Shown here: piece by piece, positions 37,884-45,939 of the stretch
Layout: each line of letters begins with the position of its first letter
How positions within the stretch are numbered: the stretch's first letter is position 1
Source of the DNA: DRPN01 sp964599235
GTDB taxonomy: Bacteria; Bacteroidota; Bacteroidia; Bacteroidales; VadinHA17
DNA: 64,000 nucleotides
Assembly: GCA_964599235.1 (NCBI GenBank)
Contig: CAZRDX010000003.1
Location: forward strand, 1-64,000
Reading direction: 5' to 3'
The notes under the pieces: generated by a model
The model's database searches: none
Told to the model about the DNA's origin: nothing
The model's input: only the letters and a program-made list of their open reading frames with translations
Program-made: the position numbers and the translations under genes

Positions 37884-38453
37884 ATGCGACCTTACGAAGA
37901 GGACATCCGCAGAAGCGTAGAGGTGCTGCGGGAAGGAGGAGTGATCCTTTATCCCACCGACACCATCTGGGGTCTGGGCTGTGACGCTTCTCTCGCCTCG
38001 GCAGTACAGCGTATCCACCGCATCAAACGGCGTCCGCCGGGCAAGAGCTACATCATCCTTCTCTCCGCCTCGCTGTTGCCACGTTACGTACCCTCACTGC
38101 CGGCGGCGGTGCGGCAGCGCATGGCGGATGCCGACCGGCCCACCACCTTTGTCCTCAGCGGTGTCGTGGGGGTGACCGACGAGGTGCGTGCCCCCGACGG
38201 TACGGTGGCCGTGCGCCTGCCCCGCGACGCTTTCTGCCGGGATCTGCTGGAAGCCGCCGAAAGGGCCATCGTCTCCACTTCGGCCAACCCGGCAGGAGCT
38301 CCTCCTCCCGCACATTTCGGCGAGATCGACGAGGCCATCATCAGCGGTGCCGACTACGTGGTCAGCTGGCGCCGGGACGACCGCACCCCCACACAACCCT
38401 CCCGCATCGTGCGCATCCTGCCCGACGGGTCGGAAGAGATCATCAGAGAATAG
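37884..38453 (+). CDS. tsaC: L-threonylcarbamoyladenylate synthase (TsaC/YrdC family)
   Basis: Makes threonylcarbamoyl-AMP for the t6A37 modification of ANN-decoding tRNAs. Seen: the opening GGVILYPTDTIWGLGCDA, KRRPPGKSYIILL, DRPTTFVLSG, VAVRLPRD and the C-terminal ISTSANPAG-like VSTSANPAGAPPP. About 189 residues, the short TsaC form without the Sua5 C-terminal domain. ATG at 37884 fits the family; another lies two codons upstream at 37878. A TATCTTTC near-consensus box lies just upstream. Confidence 0.92.
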   Translation: MRPYEEDIRRSVEVLREGGVILYPTDTIWGLGCDASLASAVQRIHRIKRRPPGKSYIILLSASLLPRYVPSLPAAVRQRMADADRPTTFVLSGVVGVTDEVRAPDGTVAVRLPRDAFCRDLLEAAERAIVSTSANPAGAPPPAHFGEIDEAIISGADYVVSWRRDDRTPTQPSRIVRILPDGSEEIIRE

Positions 38454-38516
38454 ATGGTCGTGAGTGATCCCCCGAAAGATCCAACAGGAGCCGGGAAAAG
38501 AGGCCGGTGAACCCGG

Positions 38517-39233
38517 TCAGTCCATCCTGATCAGTTTTCCCGAACCGGTGATGCGGGCATCGACGACGGCAGAACCCCGGTAATGCAGATTCCCGCTGCC
38601 GGTGATCATGACCTTCAGATCCTCCTCTGCCTGTACCCAGGCATCACCCGAGCCGGTGATGTTCACCTTTGCGGTGCGTGCCGGCAGCCCCTCCGCCCGG
38701 ATGCGGCCCGAGCCGGTGATCATCACTTCGGCCTCCTCCACCTCCGCACCGGCGATCCGGATGCTGCCCGATCCCGTCACACTCATCCTGACCTTTTCCG
38801 CCCGGAGACGGTCGATCTCCACCGACCCGCTTCCGGTGACCACGGTGCGGAAAGCGCCGCTCACGCTCAACGACATGGCCGCCTTCACCGTCGCCGACCC
38901 CGTCACGTACACACGTTCCATCTCCGGCACGGTGATCTCCACGCGGATACGTCCCTCGGGCGCATGATGCCCGGAATACTTACGGTAGAAACGCAGTCTC
39001 AGCACCCCGCCTTCGACAACTGTCTCCACCTTTTCCAGAAAATGCTCAGGTCCCTCAAGCACCACTTCGGTGACCGGGCCCTGCTTCACCACCACATCGG
39101 CGGGGATGTTCACACTGATACCGCTGAACTCTTTTACCTTGCGTACCTGACGCACCCCCTGATCCCCGGAACGAGCATACAGGCCGCTAGTCAGGATCGC
39201 CAGGAACACGAAGAGAAACATCGATCTTTTCAT
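38517..39233 (-). CDS. Secreted DUF2807 (GIN-domain) protein
   Basis: 238 residues with signal peptide MKRSMFLFVFLAILTSGLYA. The mature part is a DUF2807 beta-helix-like domain starting KEFSGISVNIPADVVVKQG, with repeated TGSGS/ITGSG turns about every 20 residues. Function in the family is unknown; an adhesive or structural envelope role is often suspected. Start placed at the signal peptide. A triple TACGTA array lies 166 bases upstream. Confidence 0.87.
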   Translation of the reverse strand: MKRSMFLFVFLAILTSGLYARSGDQGVRQVRKVKEFSGISVNIPADVVVKQGPVTEVVLEGPEHFLEKVETVVEGGVLRLRFYRKYSGHHAPEGRIRVEITVPEMERVYVTGSATVKAAMSLSVSGAFRTVVTGSGSVEIDRLRAEKVRMSVTGSGSIRIAGAEVEEAEVMITGSGRIRAEGLPARTAKVNITGSGDAWVQAEEDLKVMITGSGNLHYRGSAVVDARITGSGKLIRMD

Positions 39234-39383
39234 CCTGTAAGGTTTTGGTTCCGGTACAATGACGGATCTCCCCGCCGGATGTTGCACCCCGCGTGGCATC
39301 CGGCAGCATTTTTTACAAATTTTTTCAAATTTTTGATTCAGACAGATCTAGCAAACAATCGTATTGTATTGATTATTTTCTAA

Positions 39384-39429
39384 TAAAGATACAATATCTA
39401 CGTAGGATTCTACGTAGAAACATACGTAG
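39384..39429 (-). promoter_or_regulatory. Second triple TACGTA array, 12-bp period, with TATCTTTA box
   Basis: TACGTA at 39399, 39411 and 39423, again exactly 12 bases apart, and ATACAATAT at 39389-39397 immediately beside it. On the minus strand the flank runs into TATCTTTA (39384-39391), one mismatch from a -7 box, so the array would cover the -33 region of the DUF2807 promoter. Same architecture as 6323-6366. The remaining gap (39234-39383) is AT-rich without other recognised features. Confidence 0.6.
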
Positions 39430-39489
39430 ACAACATGGGGCATCTTTCTAAGTTGCTGATTATCTGTTTTTTGCAGAATCTTCTCCCGG

Positions 39490-40008
39490 TCAGGTCTCTT
39501 CAGGGTTGAAGAGACCTTCGGGAAAAGCGAAACGGATCATACGCCGGTCGTGGTCGACCGAAACAAGGAATCGGGGATGGGCCGGCACGAGATGCTCCCG
39601 GCCGCCGGCTGTCACCTCGAAGAGCGGATTTTCCGCAACGCCCGCAAAACCGGTGATCGCCCCCGTAAGACCGGAAGTCTCGTCGGTGAATGTATATCCG
39701 ATGTATCTGTGGGGGTCCTCTTCGCCGGAGAGATATTTTTTTTCCAGCAACACCTCAGCACCGCGGTAACGCAGGGCCCGGTCGCGCGTCTCCACATCCT
39801 CGAAGAAAAAAAGGTAGGAACAGGTACCGAAGGGTTCCGCCTCCTCGACGGGGAAAGGTACTGGCAGTCCCTCCACCCGAATAAAGACAAAGGCGGGTAT
39901 CTCCGGCAAAGGACAAAAAAGTTCACGGAACCGGAGGACCATTCCGCCCTCCAGTCCGTGAACCTTGAGCACTTCGCCCGCTATGACGAGCTCGTCGCGG
40001 GACATCAT
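39490..40008 (-). CDS. rimM: 16S rRNA processing protein RimM
   Basis: 172 residues. Aids 30S head maturation by binding uS19. N-terminal RimM barrel (VIAGEVLKVHGLEGGMVLRF) and C-terminal PRC-barrel (YIGYTFTDETSGLTGAITGFAGVAENPLFEV, ending with LVPAHPRFLVSVDHDRRMI). Follows rpsP after 15 bases, the usual order, although trmD is missing from this spot. Confidence 0.93.
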   Translation of the reverse strand: MMSRDELVIAGEVLKVHGLEGGMVLRFRELFCPLPEIPAFVFIRVEGLPVPFPVEEAEPFGTCSYLFFFEDVETRDRALRYRGAEVLLEKKYLSGEEDPHRYIGYTFTDETSGLTGAITGFAGVAENPLFEVTAGGREHLVPAHPRFLVSVDHDRRMIRFAFPEGLFNPEET

Positions 40009-40023
40009 TCTTTCAGGGAGATG

Positions 40024-40764
40024 CTACTCGCCCTTCTCCTCTTTTTTCTCTTCTTCTTTCGGGGTTTCTTCAGCCGCGGGACTTTCGGTGTTCTCCGCTG
40101 CGGGTGTTTCTTCCGTTGCGGCCGTCTCTTCAGCGGGCTGGGTTTCCGCGGCGGGAGCCTCTTCCGGGGCTGCGGCCTCTTCGGCAGGGGTTTCCGTCAC
40201 CTCAGCCGTCTCCTGAGCCTCGGCGGCGGGAGCTTCAGCCGTTTCAGCTCCTTCGGCGGGTGCCTCTTCTGCAGCACCTTCCCCTTCGGTCTCCACACCG
40301 GCTTCGGCGGCCCTTTTCTTGGCCAGCTCTTCAGCCCGTGCTTCCTTGATCTTGGCCTCCTCGGCCATGCGCTTGCGATGCTCCTCTTCCTGTCCCTGCT
40401 TCACCCGCTGACGCTTCGCCTCGATCTTCGCCTCCTTATCCTTCATCCATGCTTCGAAACGACGCTCAGCCTCCTCCTCGGAGAACGCGCCTTTCTTCAC
40501 CCCCATCAGGAGATGCTTCTTGTACAAAACCCCCTTGTACGACAGGATAGCCCTGACGGTGTCGGTGGGTTGGGCGCCTTTCAACAACCAGTCCAATGCC
40601 TTGTCAAACTCCAGCTCGATCGTAGCAGGATTGGTGTTGGGGTCATAATAACCGACCTTCTCAATGAACCGGCCATCCCGTGGCGCCCTGCTATCTGCTA
40701 TCACAATGTGATAGAAAGGCCTTTTCCTGCGGCCTTCACGCTTTAACCTGATTCTTACTGGCAT
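40024..40764 (-). CDS. rpsP: Ribosomal protein bS16 with long acidic C-terminal extension
   Basis: The first ~80 residues are bS16 (MPVRIRLKREGRRKRPFYHIVIADSRAPRDGRFIEKVGYYDP). They are followed by a helical Lys/Glu/Ala region (about 95-145) and then about 100 residues of Ala/Glu/Pro/Thr low complexity ending EEKKEEKGE. Total 246 residues, against about 80-90 in E. coli; Bacteroidetes bS16 proteins are generally extended, but this tail is long. The extension is likely disordered and solvent-exposed. Behind a strong promoter. Confidence 0.95.
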   Translation of the reverse strand: MPVRIRLKREGRRKRPFYHIVIADSRAPRDGRFIEKVGYYDPNTNPATIELEFDKALDWLLKGAQPTDTVRAILSYKGVLYKKHLLMGVKKGAFSEEEAERRFEAWMKDKEAKIEAKRQRVKQGQEEEHRKRMAEEAKIKEARAEELAKKRAAEAGVETEGEGAAEEAPAEGAETAEAPAAEAQETAEVTETPAEEAAAPEEAPAAETQPAEETAATEETPAAENTESPAAEETPKEEEKKEEKGE

Positions 40765-40802
40765 TGGCTGTAATTTTAATTGGTTAGTTTTTTTCGAGGC
40801 TG

Positions 40803-40832
40803 CAAAGATACAATTTAATTTGTCATCACAAA
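40803..40832 (-). promoter_or_regulatory. Bacteroidetes-type promoter for rpsP-rimM
   Basis: On the minus strand TTTG (40829-40832), 18 bases, then TATCTTTG (40803-40810): both consensus boxes with the same spacing as the etfB promoter. The rpsP ATG is 38 bases downstream. Confidence 0.75.
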
Positions 40833-40918
40833 CATTTTCAATCCAATAATCTCCCCCGGCGGCTTCCTGCCGGAGGATGATACCCCGCGGCCCCGACTCC
40901 TCTTTCGGGATTTTACCC

Positions 40919-40926
40919 TAACTTTG
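40919..40926 (+). promoter_or_regulatory. -7 promoter box TAACTTTG for the MBL-fold gene
   Basis: TAnnTTTG consensus, 24 bases before the ATG at 40951. Confidence 0.6.
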
Positions 40927-40950
40927 TGTTCCACCCTATTCCTGTGCCTT

Positions 40951-41805
40951 ATGGAACTGCATATCGTACATATCTCCAACTTCAAGATCGACGGGGGTGC
41001 GATGTTCGGTGTCGTACCCAAGGCGCTGTGGCAGAAGGTCTACCCTGCCGACGAGAACAACCTCTGCAACTGGGCGCTTCGTTCGCTGCTGATCGTCACC
41101 GGCGACCGCCGCATCCTCATCGACAACGGCTACGGCGACAAGCAGGATGAGAAATTCTTCCGTTACGTTTACCTGAACGGCGGCGACGGTCTGGAGGGCG
41201 GGCTGCGCAAGGCCGGCTTCACCCCCGAAGATATCACCGACATGGTGCTCACCCATCTGCATGCCGACCATTGCGGCGGCGGGATACGGAGGAACGCCGG
41301 CGGCGGGTACGAACCGGTCTTCCCCAATGCCACCTATCACATCAGCCGCGCTCACTGGGAGTGGGCCACCCACCCCAACCCGCGGGAGAAAGACGCCTTC
41401 CTTCCCGAAAACATCCTCCCCATGCAGGAGAGCGGACAACTGCGTCTGTGGGACCGGGAGGGCGAGCTGGCCCCCGGCATCACCCTGCGCTTCTTCCACG
41501 GCCATACCCGCGGCCAGATCATCCCCTTCATACGTTACCACGACCGCACGATCGTCTTCATGGCCGACCTCATCCCCTCGGTGGCCCACCTGCCCCTGGT
41601 GTGGAACATGGCCTACGACATCGAACCCCTCGTCACCCTCGAAGAAAAAGCCGCCTTCCTCCGGGAAGCCTACGAGAACCAATACATCCTCTTCTTCGAA
41701 CACGACCTCTATCACGAATGCTGCACCCTCCGGAAAACCCCCAAAGGTTATCGGGCCGACAAGATCTTCACCCTCCGGGAATTCCTGGAACAACAAGAAG
41801 GATAA
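40951..41805 (+). CDS. MBL-fold metallohydrolase
   Basis: 284 residues of the metallo-beta-lactamase superfamily: zinc motif THLHADHCGG, a further His in FFHGHTRGQ and the metal-bridging Asp in FMADLIPS. The N-terminus ELHIVHISNFKIDGGAMFGVVPKALWQK is like the N-acyl homoserine lactonase/quorum-quenching-type subgroup, but the reaction is not determined by this. Start chosen at 40951, 24 bases after a promoter box; the longer frame would start inside it. Confidence 0.88.
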   Translation: MELHIVHISNFKIDGGAMFGVVPKALWQKVYPADENNLCNWALRSLLIVTGDRRILIDNGYGDKQDEKFFRYVYLNGGDGLEGGLRKAGFTPEDITDMVLTHLHADHCGGGIRRNAGGGYEPVFPNATYHISRAHWEWATHPNPREKDAFLPENILPMQESGQLRLWDREGELAPGITLRFFHGHTRGQIIPFIRYHDRTIVFMADLIPSVAHLPLVWNMAYDIEPLVTLEEKAAFLREAYENQYILFFEHDLYHECCTLRKTPKGYRADKIFTLREFLEQQEG

Positions 41806-41817
41806 CCCCGCGAAAGG

Positions 41818-42219
41818 TCACAACATCCTCCCCAAAAGAACGAACAACGGGAAATAAGCCACGAGGAACAGGAACAGCGAGAAAAGGAGGTCCCACCGCA
41901 CCAGCCGCGACACCGCCACATGAGGACGCCGCAAAAGGAACAACACCACGAGACGCCACACCATCTGCAGAAAGAAAAAAAGGAAAAGGGCAGGTCCGTA
42001 GGGTGAGAGCTCCCGGGCCAGCATCACCTCCCCCCGCACCATGGCCGAGAAACTGCGGGAGAGACCGGCCGTCGGCGAAGGCCGGCCCGTGAGGAGCGTA
42101 TAGAAAGAAGGCAGAGGATGTCCTCCCTGCGGCGGCCACAGTGCCGCATACAACACCACCAGCACCGTCAGCACCAGAAAAACAAGATTGATCTGCCGGT
42201 AGAGGCTCTTCGTCATCAT
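41818..42219 (-). CDS. Small polytopic membrane protein, unknown
   Basis: 133 residues with about three hydrophobic helices (residues about 10-27, 76-95, 108-130) and an extracytoplasmic loop after the first. No family recognised. Its start overlaps the stop of the DUF4190-like gene (ATGA), so the two are translated together. Confidence 0.65.
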   Translation of the reverse strand: MMTKSLYRQINLVFLVLTVLVVLYAALWPPQGGHPLPSFYTLLTGRPSPTAGLSRSFSAMVRGEVMLARELSPYGPALFLFFFLQMVWRLVVLFLLRRPHVAVSRLVRWDLLFSLFLFLVAYFPLFVLLGRML

Positions 42220-42719
42220 TTATCACCCGGGAGCGTATCCTGCTCCGTAGCGAGCGTATCGCCCTCCTCCAGCTCTTCCAGCAACTTCTCCTTGTCGCCG
42301 GAAGTCACATGGATGCTCTTCTCAATGGTGATCTGATAATCGCCTGTGGTGTCGATGTTATCGAACTCCTCCTCGAGGTTCTCCAGCTCTTCCTGCAACA
42401 TCTTGAACTGCCGGCTGATGTTGTGAAAGCCGGGTTTCATGATGGAGGCAGGGGAAGAGACCAGCAACACCCAGGCCGTGGAGACGGAGGTGGCCAGCAC
42501 CGAAATGACCAGCGCGGTGATGATCAAAGCTTTGCTTCCGTGGCCTTTGCTGGCCTGGGCCAGGGCCACGATGGCGAAAATGATCCCCAGGATGCCGGGG
42601 ATAAGCGCCAGAATACCCACACAAGGGATCAGGGCCGTCAGCAACGCCACAATGCCCAGCACCAGGGCCGCTATGCCGAAACCCTGCCCTGCCGAAGTGT
42701 TCACATGATGTTCTTCCAT
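42216..42719 (-). CDS. DUF4190-like membrane protein
   Basis: 167 residues. Two closely spaced helices at residues about 14-58 (GFGIAALVLGIVALLTALIPC, then a Gly-rich GILGIIFAIVAL) and a third at 68-88 are the DUF4190 pattern. The C-terminal half is acidic and coiled-coil-like (LQEELENLEEEFDNI), likely periplasmic. Function unknown. Coupled to the small membrane gene downstream. Confidence 0.75.
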   Translation of the reverse strand: MEEHHVNTSAGQGFGIAALVLGIVALLTALIPCVGILALIPGILGIIFAIVALAQASKGHGSKALIITALVISVLATSVSTAWVLLVSSPASIMKPGFHNISRQFKMLQEELENLEEEFDNIDTTGDYQITIEKSIHVTSGDKEKLLEELEEGDTLATEQDTLPGDK

Positions 42720-42752
42720 GATCGATCGTTTTTACCGGAAATATTGATGTTC

Positions 42753-43289
42753 CTATTGTTTTTTCTCCCGCATGATCCGGGCGATCCTGCCGAACTCCTC
42801 CTCAAAGCTCCCTTGTGGCACCTCGATGATGCGGGCGACTTCCTTGCCGTCAAAGTAGAAGATGAACGTAGGGACCCGCTCAATACGGAGGGTGTCCTCC
42901 TCCATACGCGGTGCTTTCTTGCTGCGGTCGACATACAGGACCCGAATGTTCGTGTCGGGGATCTCCAGGACATCGGCCACACGGAAAAAACGCGGCACCT
43001 CCCGCCGGCTGTCGGGACACCACGTGCCCAGCACCACCAGCACCTCCATGCCGGAAAGAGGAGTGCCTCTCAGAACATGCAGCGAGGAATCGTCTGGATG
43101 ATATTCCGCATAGGTATGATCGAACCATCCTGAATAAGGCGGCTGTTCCATGTCGCTTCGGTCGCCCCATCCCACCAGCATCTCCTGGCCCGAAGGACAG
43201 GTAACCGACAGGACATCCCTCTCCTGAGCTCCTGCCACCAACGGAAGCCACCACCACAGAACGAACAGGATGACTTTACTGCCTTTCAT
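42753..43289 (-). CDS. Secreted monothiol thioredoxin-like protein
   Basis: Signal peptide MKGSKVILFVLWWWLPLVAGAQ, then a thioredoxin-fold domain whose active site is TWCPDSRREVPRF, with one cysteine (CPDS). Such WCxDS proteins are common in Bacteroidetes; reductase activity of the usual two-cysteine kind is not expected. About 178 residues; an upstream ATG at 43310 would add seven residues. Substrate unknown. Confidence 0.78.
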   Translation of the reverse strand: MKGSKVILFVLWWWLPLVAGAQERDVLSVTCPSGQEMLVGWGDRSDMEQPPYSGWFDHTYAEYHPDDSSLHVLRGTPLSGMEVLVVLGTWCPDSRREVPRFFRVADVLEIPDTNIRVLYVDRSKKAPRMEEDTLRIERVPTFIFYFDGKEVARIIEVPQGSFEEEFGRIARIMREKKQ

Positions 43290-43360
43290 GAACAGCGGTA
43301 TTCGGGACAATGATCACCACCCTTTTTCCAACAGACGAGAGCGGAACGAAGATGTTGCAT

Positions 43361-43383
43361 CCGCAGCGTACTATTCGCTGCGG
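43361..43383. other. Hairpin across the stop codon of the stress-protein gene
   Basis: Arms CCGCAGCG (43361-43368) and CGCTGCGG (43376-43383) with a seven-base loop containing the stop codon. No T-run follows, so it is not a typical terminator; it may stabilise the 3' end. Confidence 0.45.
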
Positions 43384-43862
43384 ACGATCTCATAATATCC
43401 GCCTTCGTTCCTCAGCAGTTCTTCGGCACGGTCGATCTCCCGGGCATCACCATGCACAAGGATCGTATATTTTCCTTTCTCAAGATGTTCATGCACCTTT
43501 TTGGAATGATGTTCCCCGATCCCGATGGAGGCGAGGAGCGAGGCGATCCCTCCGGCGATGAGCCCCAGGTCGAGTCCCGCCAGGGTCCCCACAATGGCTC
43601 CGGCACCATAAAGAAAGCCAAAGCCGGGGATGGCGAACACGCCGAGACCGGTGAGCATGCCCACCACGGCTCCCCCGCCGGTGCCCAGCATCACGGGGGC
43701 GGTTTTTCCTTTCTCGTAGGAATGGATGTGGACATGATCGTCGATCACCTCGGCCTTGCCCAGCAGCGAGACCTGCTTCATGGGATAATCGTTCTCTTTC
43801 AACATCGCCAGCGCCTGCAATGCCGCTTCATGGGTATCGTACACAGCGATCAGTGTTTTCAT
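43371..43862 (-). CDS. General-stress-type protein with glycine-zipper hydrophobic core
   Basis: 163 residues. N-terminal domain MKTLIAVYDTHEAALQALAMLKENDYPM resembles the YflT/general stress 17M domain; the middle (about residues 60-115) is a glycine-rich hydrophobic stretch typical of DUF1269-like proteins (GTGGGAVVGMLTGLG), and a second alpha/beta segment YTILVHGDAREIDRAEELL follows. Likely membrane-associated, function unknown. A TACCTTTG promoter box lies 23 bases upstream. Confidence 0.75.
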   Translation of the reverse strand: MKTLIAVYDTHEAALQALAMLKENDYPMKQVSLLGKAEVIDDHVHIHSYEKGKTAPVMLGTGGGAVVGMLTGLGVFAIPGFGFLYGAGAIVGTLAGLDLGLIAGGIASLLASIGIGEHHSKKVHEHLEKGKYTILVHGDAREIDRAEELLRNEGGYYEIVRSE

Positions 43863-43885
43863 GGTATTGCTTGTTGGTTCTTTCT

Positions 43886-43893
43886 CAAAGGTA
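43886..43893 (-). promoter_or_regulatory. -7 promoter box TACCTTTG for the stress-type gene
   Basis: TAnnTTTG on the minus strand, 23 bases before the ATG at 43862. Confidence 0.6.
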
Positions 43894-43954
43894 ATAAATC
43901 CCTACGGGTTTTCCTCTTTTTCCGGAAAGATACCCTTCTCCGCAGAAGGCAGGC

Positions 43955-45016
43955 TCAGAAGGTATCACTGCGGAAGAAGAGATGGTACACGGAATCCCCC
44001 AGTTCGATCCTTTGTGCCGGCTGGCGTCCGGGGGAGGGAGCTTTCACGCCGGCGTGGAAGTAACGTTCACCGCGGAAGACACGGGCCTCGTCCCACAGTC
44101 CCGCCTCGAGGAAACGCTGCAGGGTATAGGCCCCGCCTTCCACCATCACCGACTGGATGCGGCGCCGGTACAGCTCCTCCATGATCTGGGGCAGGATATC
44201 TCCGGAAAAATCGAGACGCACAGGTTCGGGATGTTCCATCCGGCGCGAGAGACGGGCATTGAAGATGATCGTGGGAGCCTCGTCGTTGAAGAGATGCAGT
44301 TCGGGAGGCAGGGTCATGTCGCGGTCGATGACCAGCCGCAGGGGGTTCTTCCCCCACCATTCGCGGGCCGTGAGACGAGGATCGTCGATGAGGGCGGTCT
44401 TCCTCCCCACCAGGATGGCCTCCTCCTGGGTGCGCCAGCGATGGACGGCCTGCCGTCCCAGCGGCCCGCTGATCCAGTTGGGCCCCTCCTGGCCGGGCAG
44501 ACGCTCCTCGTCAAGATAACCGTCGGCACTCTCGGCCCATTTCAGGAGGATGTAAGGACGTTTCTTCTCATGGAACGTGAAAAAACGACGGTTCACGAAA
44601 CGGCTCTCCTCTTCCAGGATGCCGGTGACCACCTCGACGCCGCCGTCGCGCAGCCGGGCCACCCCCCTGCCGTTGACCTGTGCGGAGGTGTCGAGGGTGC
44701 CGATGACCACGCGGGGGATGCCTTCGCGGACGATCATGTCGGCGCAGGGGGGTGTCCTGCCGTGGTGCGAGCAGGGCTCCAGGTTGACGTAGAGCGTCGC
44801 CTCACGCAGCAGCCCCCTGTCGGCCACCGACCGTACGGCCAGCACCTCGGCGTGCGGCTCGCCGCTGCGGTGGTGGAACCCCTCGCCAACAATGCGGTCG
44901 TCATGCACGATCACCGACCCTACCAGCGGGTTGGGATAGGTGGTGCCCAGCCCCCGCTGCGCCAGCTCCAGACAACGCCGCATATAGAACTCATCCTTCT
45001 CCCGCTGTGTGGCCAT
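43955..45016 (-). CDS. ribD: Bifunctional riboflavin deaminase/reductase RibD
   Basis: 353 residues. The N-terminal deaminase domain has zinc motifs HAEV and PCSHHGRTPPCADMIV; the C-terminal reductase has LKWAESADGYL, WRTQEEAILVGRKTALIDDP and VEGGAYTLQRFLEAGLWDE. It converts diaminohydroxyphosphoribosylaminopyrimidine to the ribitylamino product in riboflavin synthesis. Divergent from prmC with 56 bases between starts; no FMN riboswitch fits there. Confidence 0.95.
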   Translation of the reverse strand: MATQREKDEFYMRRCLELAQRGLGTTYPNPLVGSVIVHDDRIVGEGFHHRSGEPHAEVLAVRSVADRGLLREATLYVNLEPCSHHGRTPPCADMIVREGIPRVVIGTLDTSAQVNGRGVARLRDGGVEVVTGILEEESRFVNRRFFTFHEKKRPYILLKWAESADGYLDEERLPGQEGPNWISGPLGRQAVHRWRTQEEAILVGRKTALIDDPRLTAREWWGKNPLRLVIDRDMTLPPELHLFNDEAPTIIFNARLSRRMEHPEPVRLDFSGDILPQIMEELYRRRIQSVMVEGGAYTLQRFLEAGLWDEARVFRGERYFHAGVKAPSPGRQPAQRIELGDSVYHLFFRSDTF

Positions 45017-45060
45017 CGTATTGTCTTTTTCCGGGCGGGCCTCCCACGCCCCTTTCTTCG

Positions 45061-45068
45061 TATCTTTG
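45061..45068 (+). promoter_or_regulatory. -7 promoter box TATCTTTG abutting the prmC start
   Basis: Consensus TAnnTTTG; only four bases separate it from the GTG at 45073. Transcription would start at or next to the start codon, so the mRNA may be leaderless. Confidence 0.65.
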
Positions 45069-45072
45069 CTCC

Positions 45073-45939
45073 GTGACAGCTCCGCTCACCATCGCGGCTC
45101 TGGTGCGTCGTCTCACCGACGCGCTCACCCCCCTCCACGGGGAACGGGAGGCCCGCAGCCTCGCCCGTCTGGTGGTGGGGCAGGTGACCGGCCGCAGCGG
45201 CGCCGCACTGCTGCGCGACGGCGGCGAACCCGTACCCGAAGCTTCGGTGGATAAAATTAACACTATTCTCCGGCAAATGAAAGAAGAGCGGATGCCCGTG
45301 CAATACCTGCTGGGCACCACCTCCTTCTACGGTCTGGAGCTGGAGGTGACCCCCGCGGTGCTGATCCCGCGTCCCGAGAGCGAAGAGATGGTGGCCTCTC
45401 TTTTCGAGGCCTTGCGTGACGTGCCCGGCCCCTTTCCTCTTCTGGATGCGGGCACCGGCAGCGGCTGTCTGGCCATCGCCCTGGCCCTCCATCTTCCGGC
45501 CTCGCAGGTGTGGGCCTGCGACATCTCGGAGGAGGCTCTCGACATCGCCCGCCGCAACGCCCGCCGCCACCATGCGGACATACGTTTCTTCAGCTGCGAC
45601 CTTCTCTCTCCCGGCACGCTCCCCGACCGCACCTGGCAGTGCATCGTCTCCAACCCGCCTTACATCCCCGCCGGCGAACGCCCCGCCCTGCAGCCCGAGG
45701 TGGCCCTCCACGAACCTCCCCGCGCCCTCTTCGTCCCCGACGACGACCCGCTGCTCTTCTACCGTGCCCTCGCCGCCTATGCCCTCCACCACCTCGCTGA
45801 AGGCGGGATCCTGATGGTGGAATGCCACGAGGAACAGGCTTCCCATGTTGCCGCCCTCTTTCGCAGGGAAGGGATGCAAAAGGTCCGTGTACTTCAAGAC
45901 ATCAACGGGAAGTCCCGCTTCGTGAAGGCACAACGCTGA
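45073..45939 (+). CDS. prmC: Peptide chain release factor N5-glutamine methyltransferase
   Basis: Methylates the Gln of the GGQ motif in RF1/RF2. 288 residues: helical N-terminal domain, then the Rossmann methyltransferase with PVQYLLGTTSFYGLELEV, VLIPRPESEEMV, LDAGTGSGCLAIALAL and the catalytic SNPPYIPAGE. Start taken as GTG 45073 (VTAPLTIAAL); the longer frame to 45007 overlaps ribD and the promoter. Its stop abuts the stop of the convergent Crp-type gene. Confidence 0.92.
   Translation: MTAPLTIAALVRRLTDALTPLHGEREARSLARLVVGQVTGRSGAALLRDGGEPVPEASVDKINTILRQMKEERMPVQYLLGTTSFYGLELEVTPAVLIPRPESEEMVASLFEALRDVPGPFPLLDAGTGSGCLAIALALHLPASQVWACDISEEALDIARRNARRHHADIRFFSCDLLSPGTLPDRTWQCIVSNPPYIPAGERPALQPEVALHEPPRALFVPDDDPLLFYRALAAYALHHLAEGGILMVECHEEQASHVAALFRREGMQKVRVLQDINGKSRFVKAQR

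Noticed and set aside
45017..45072. FMN riboswitch upstream of ribD
   Set aside because: Only 56 bases lie between ribD and prmC and no riboswitch-like helices are visible.
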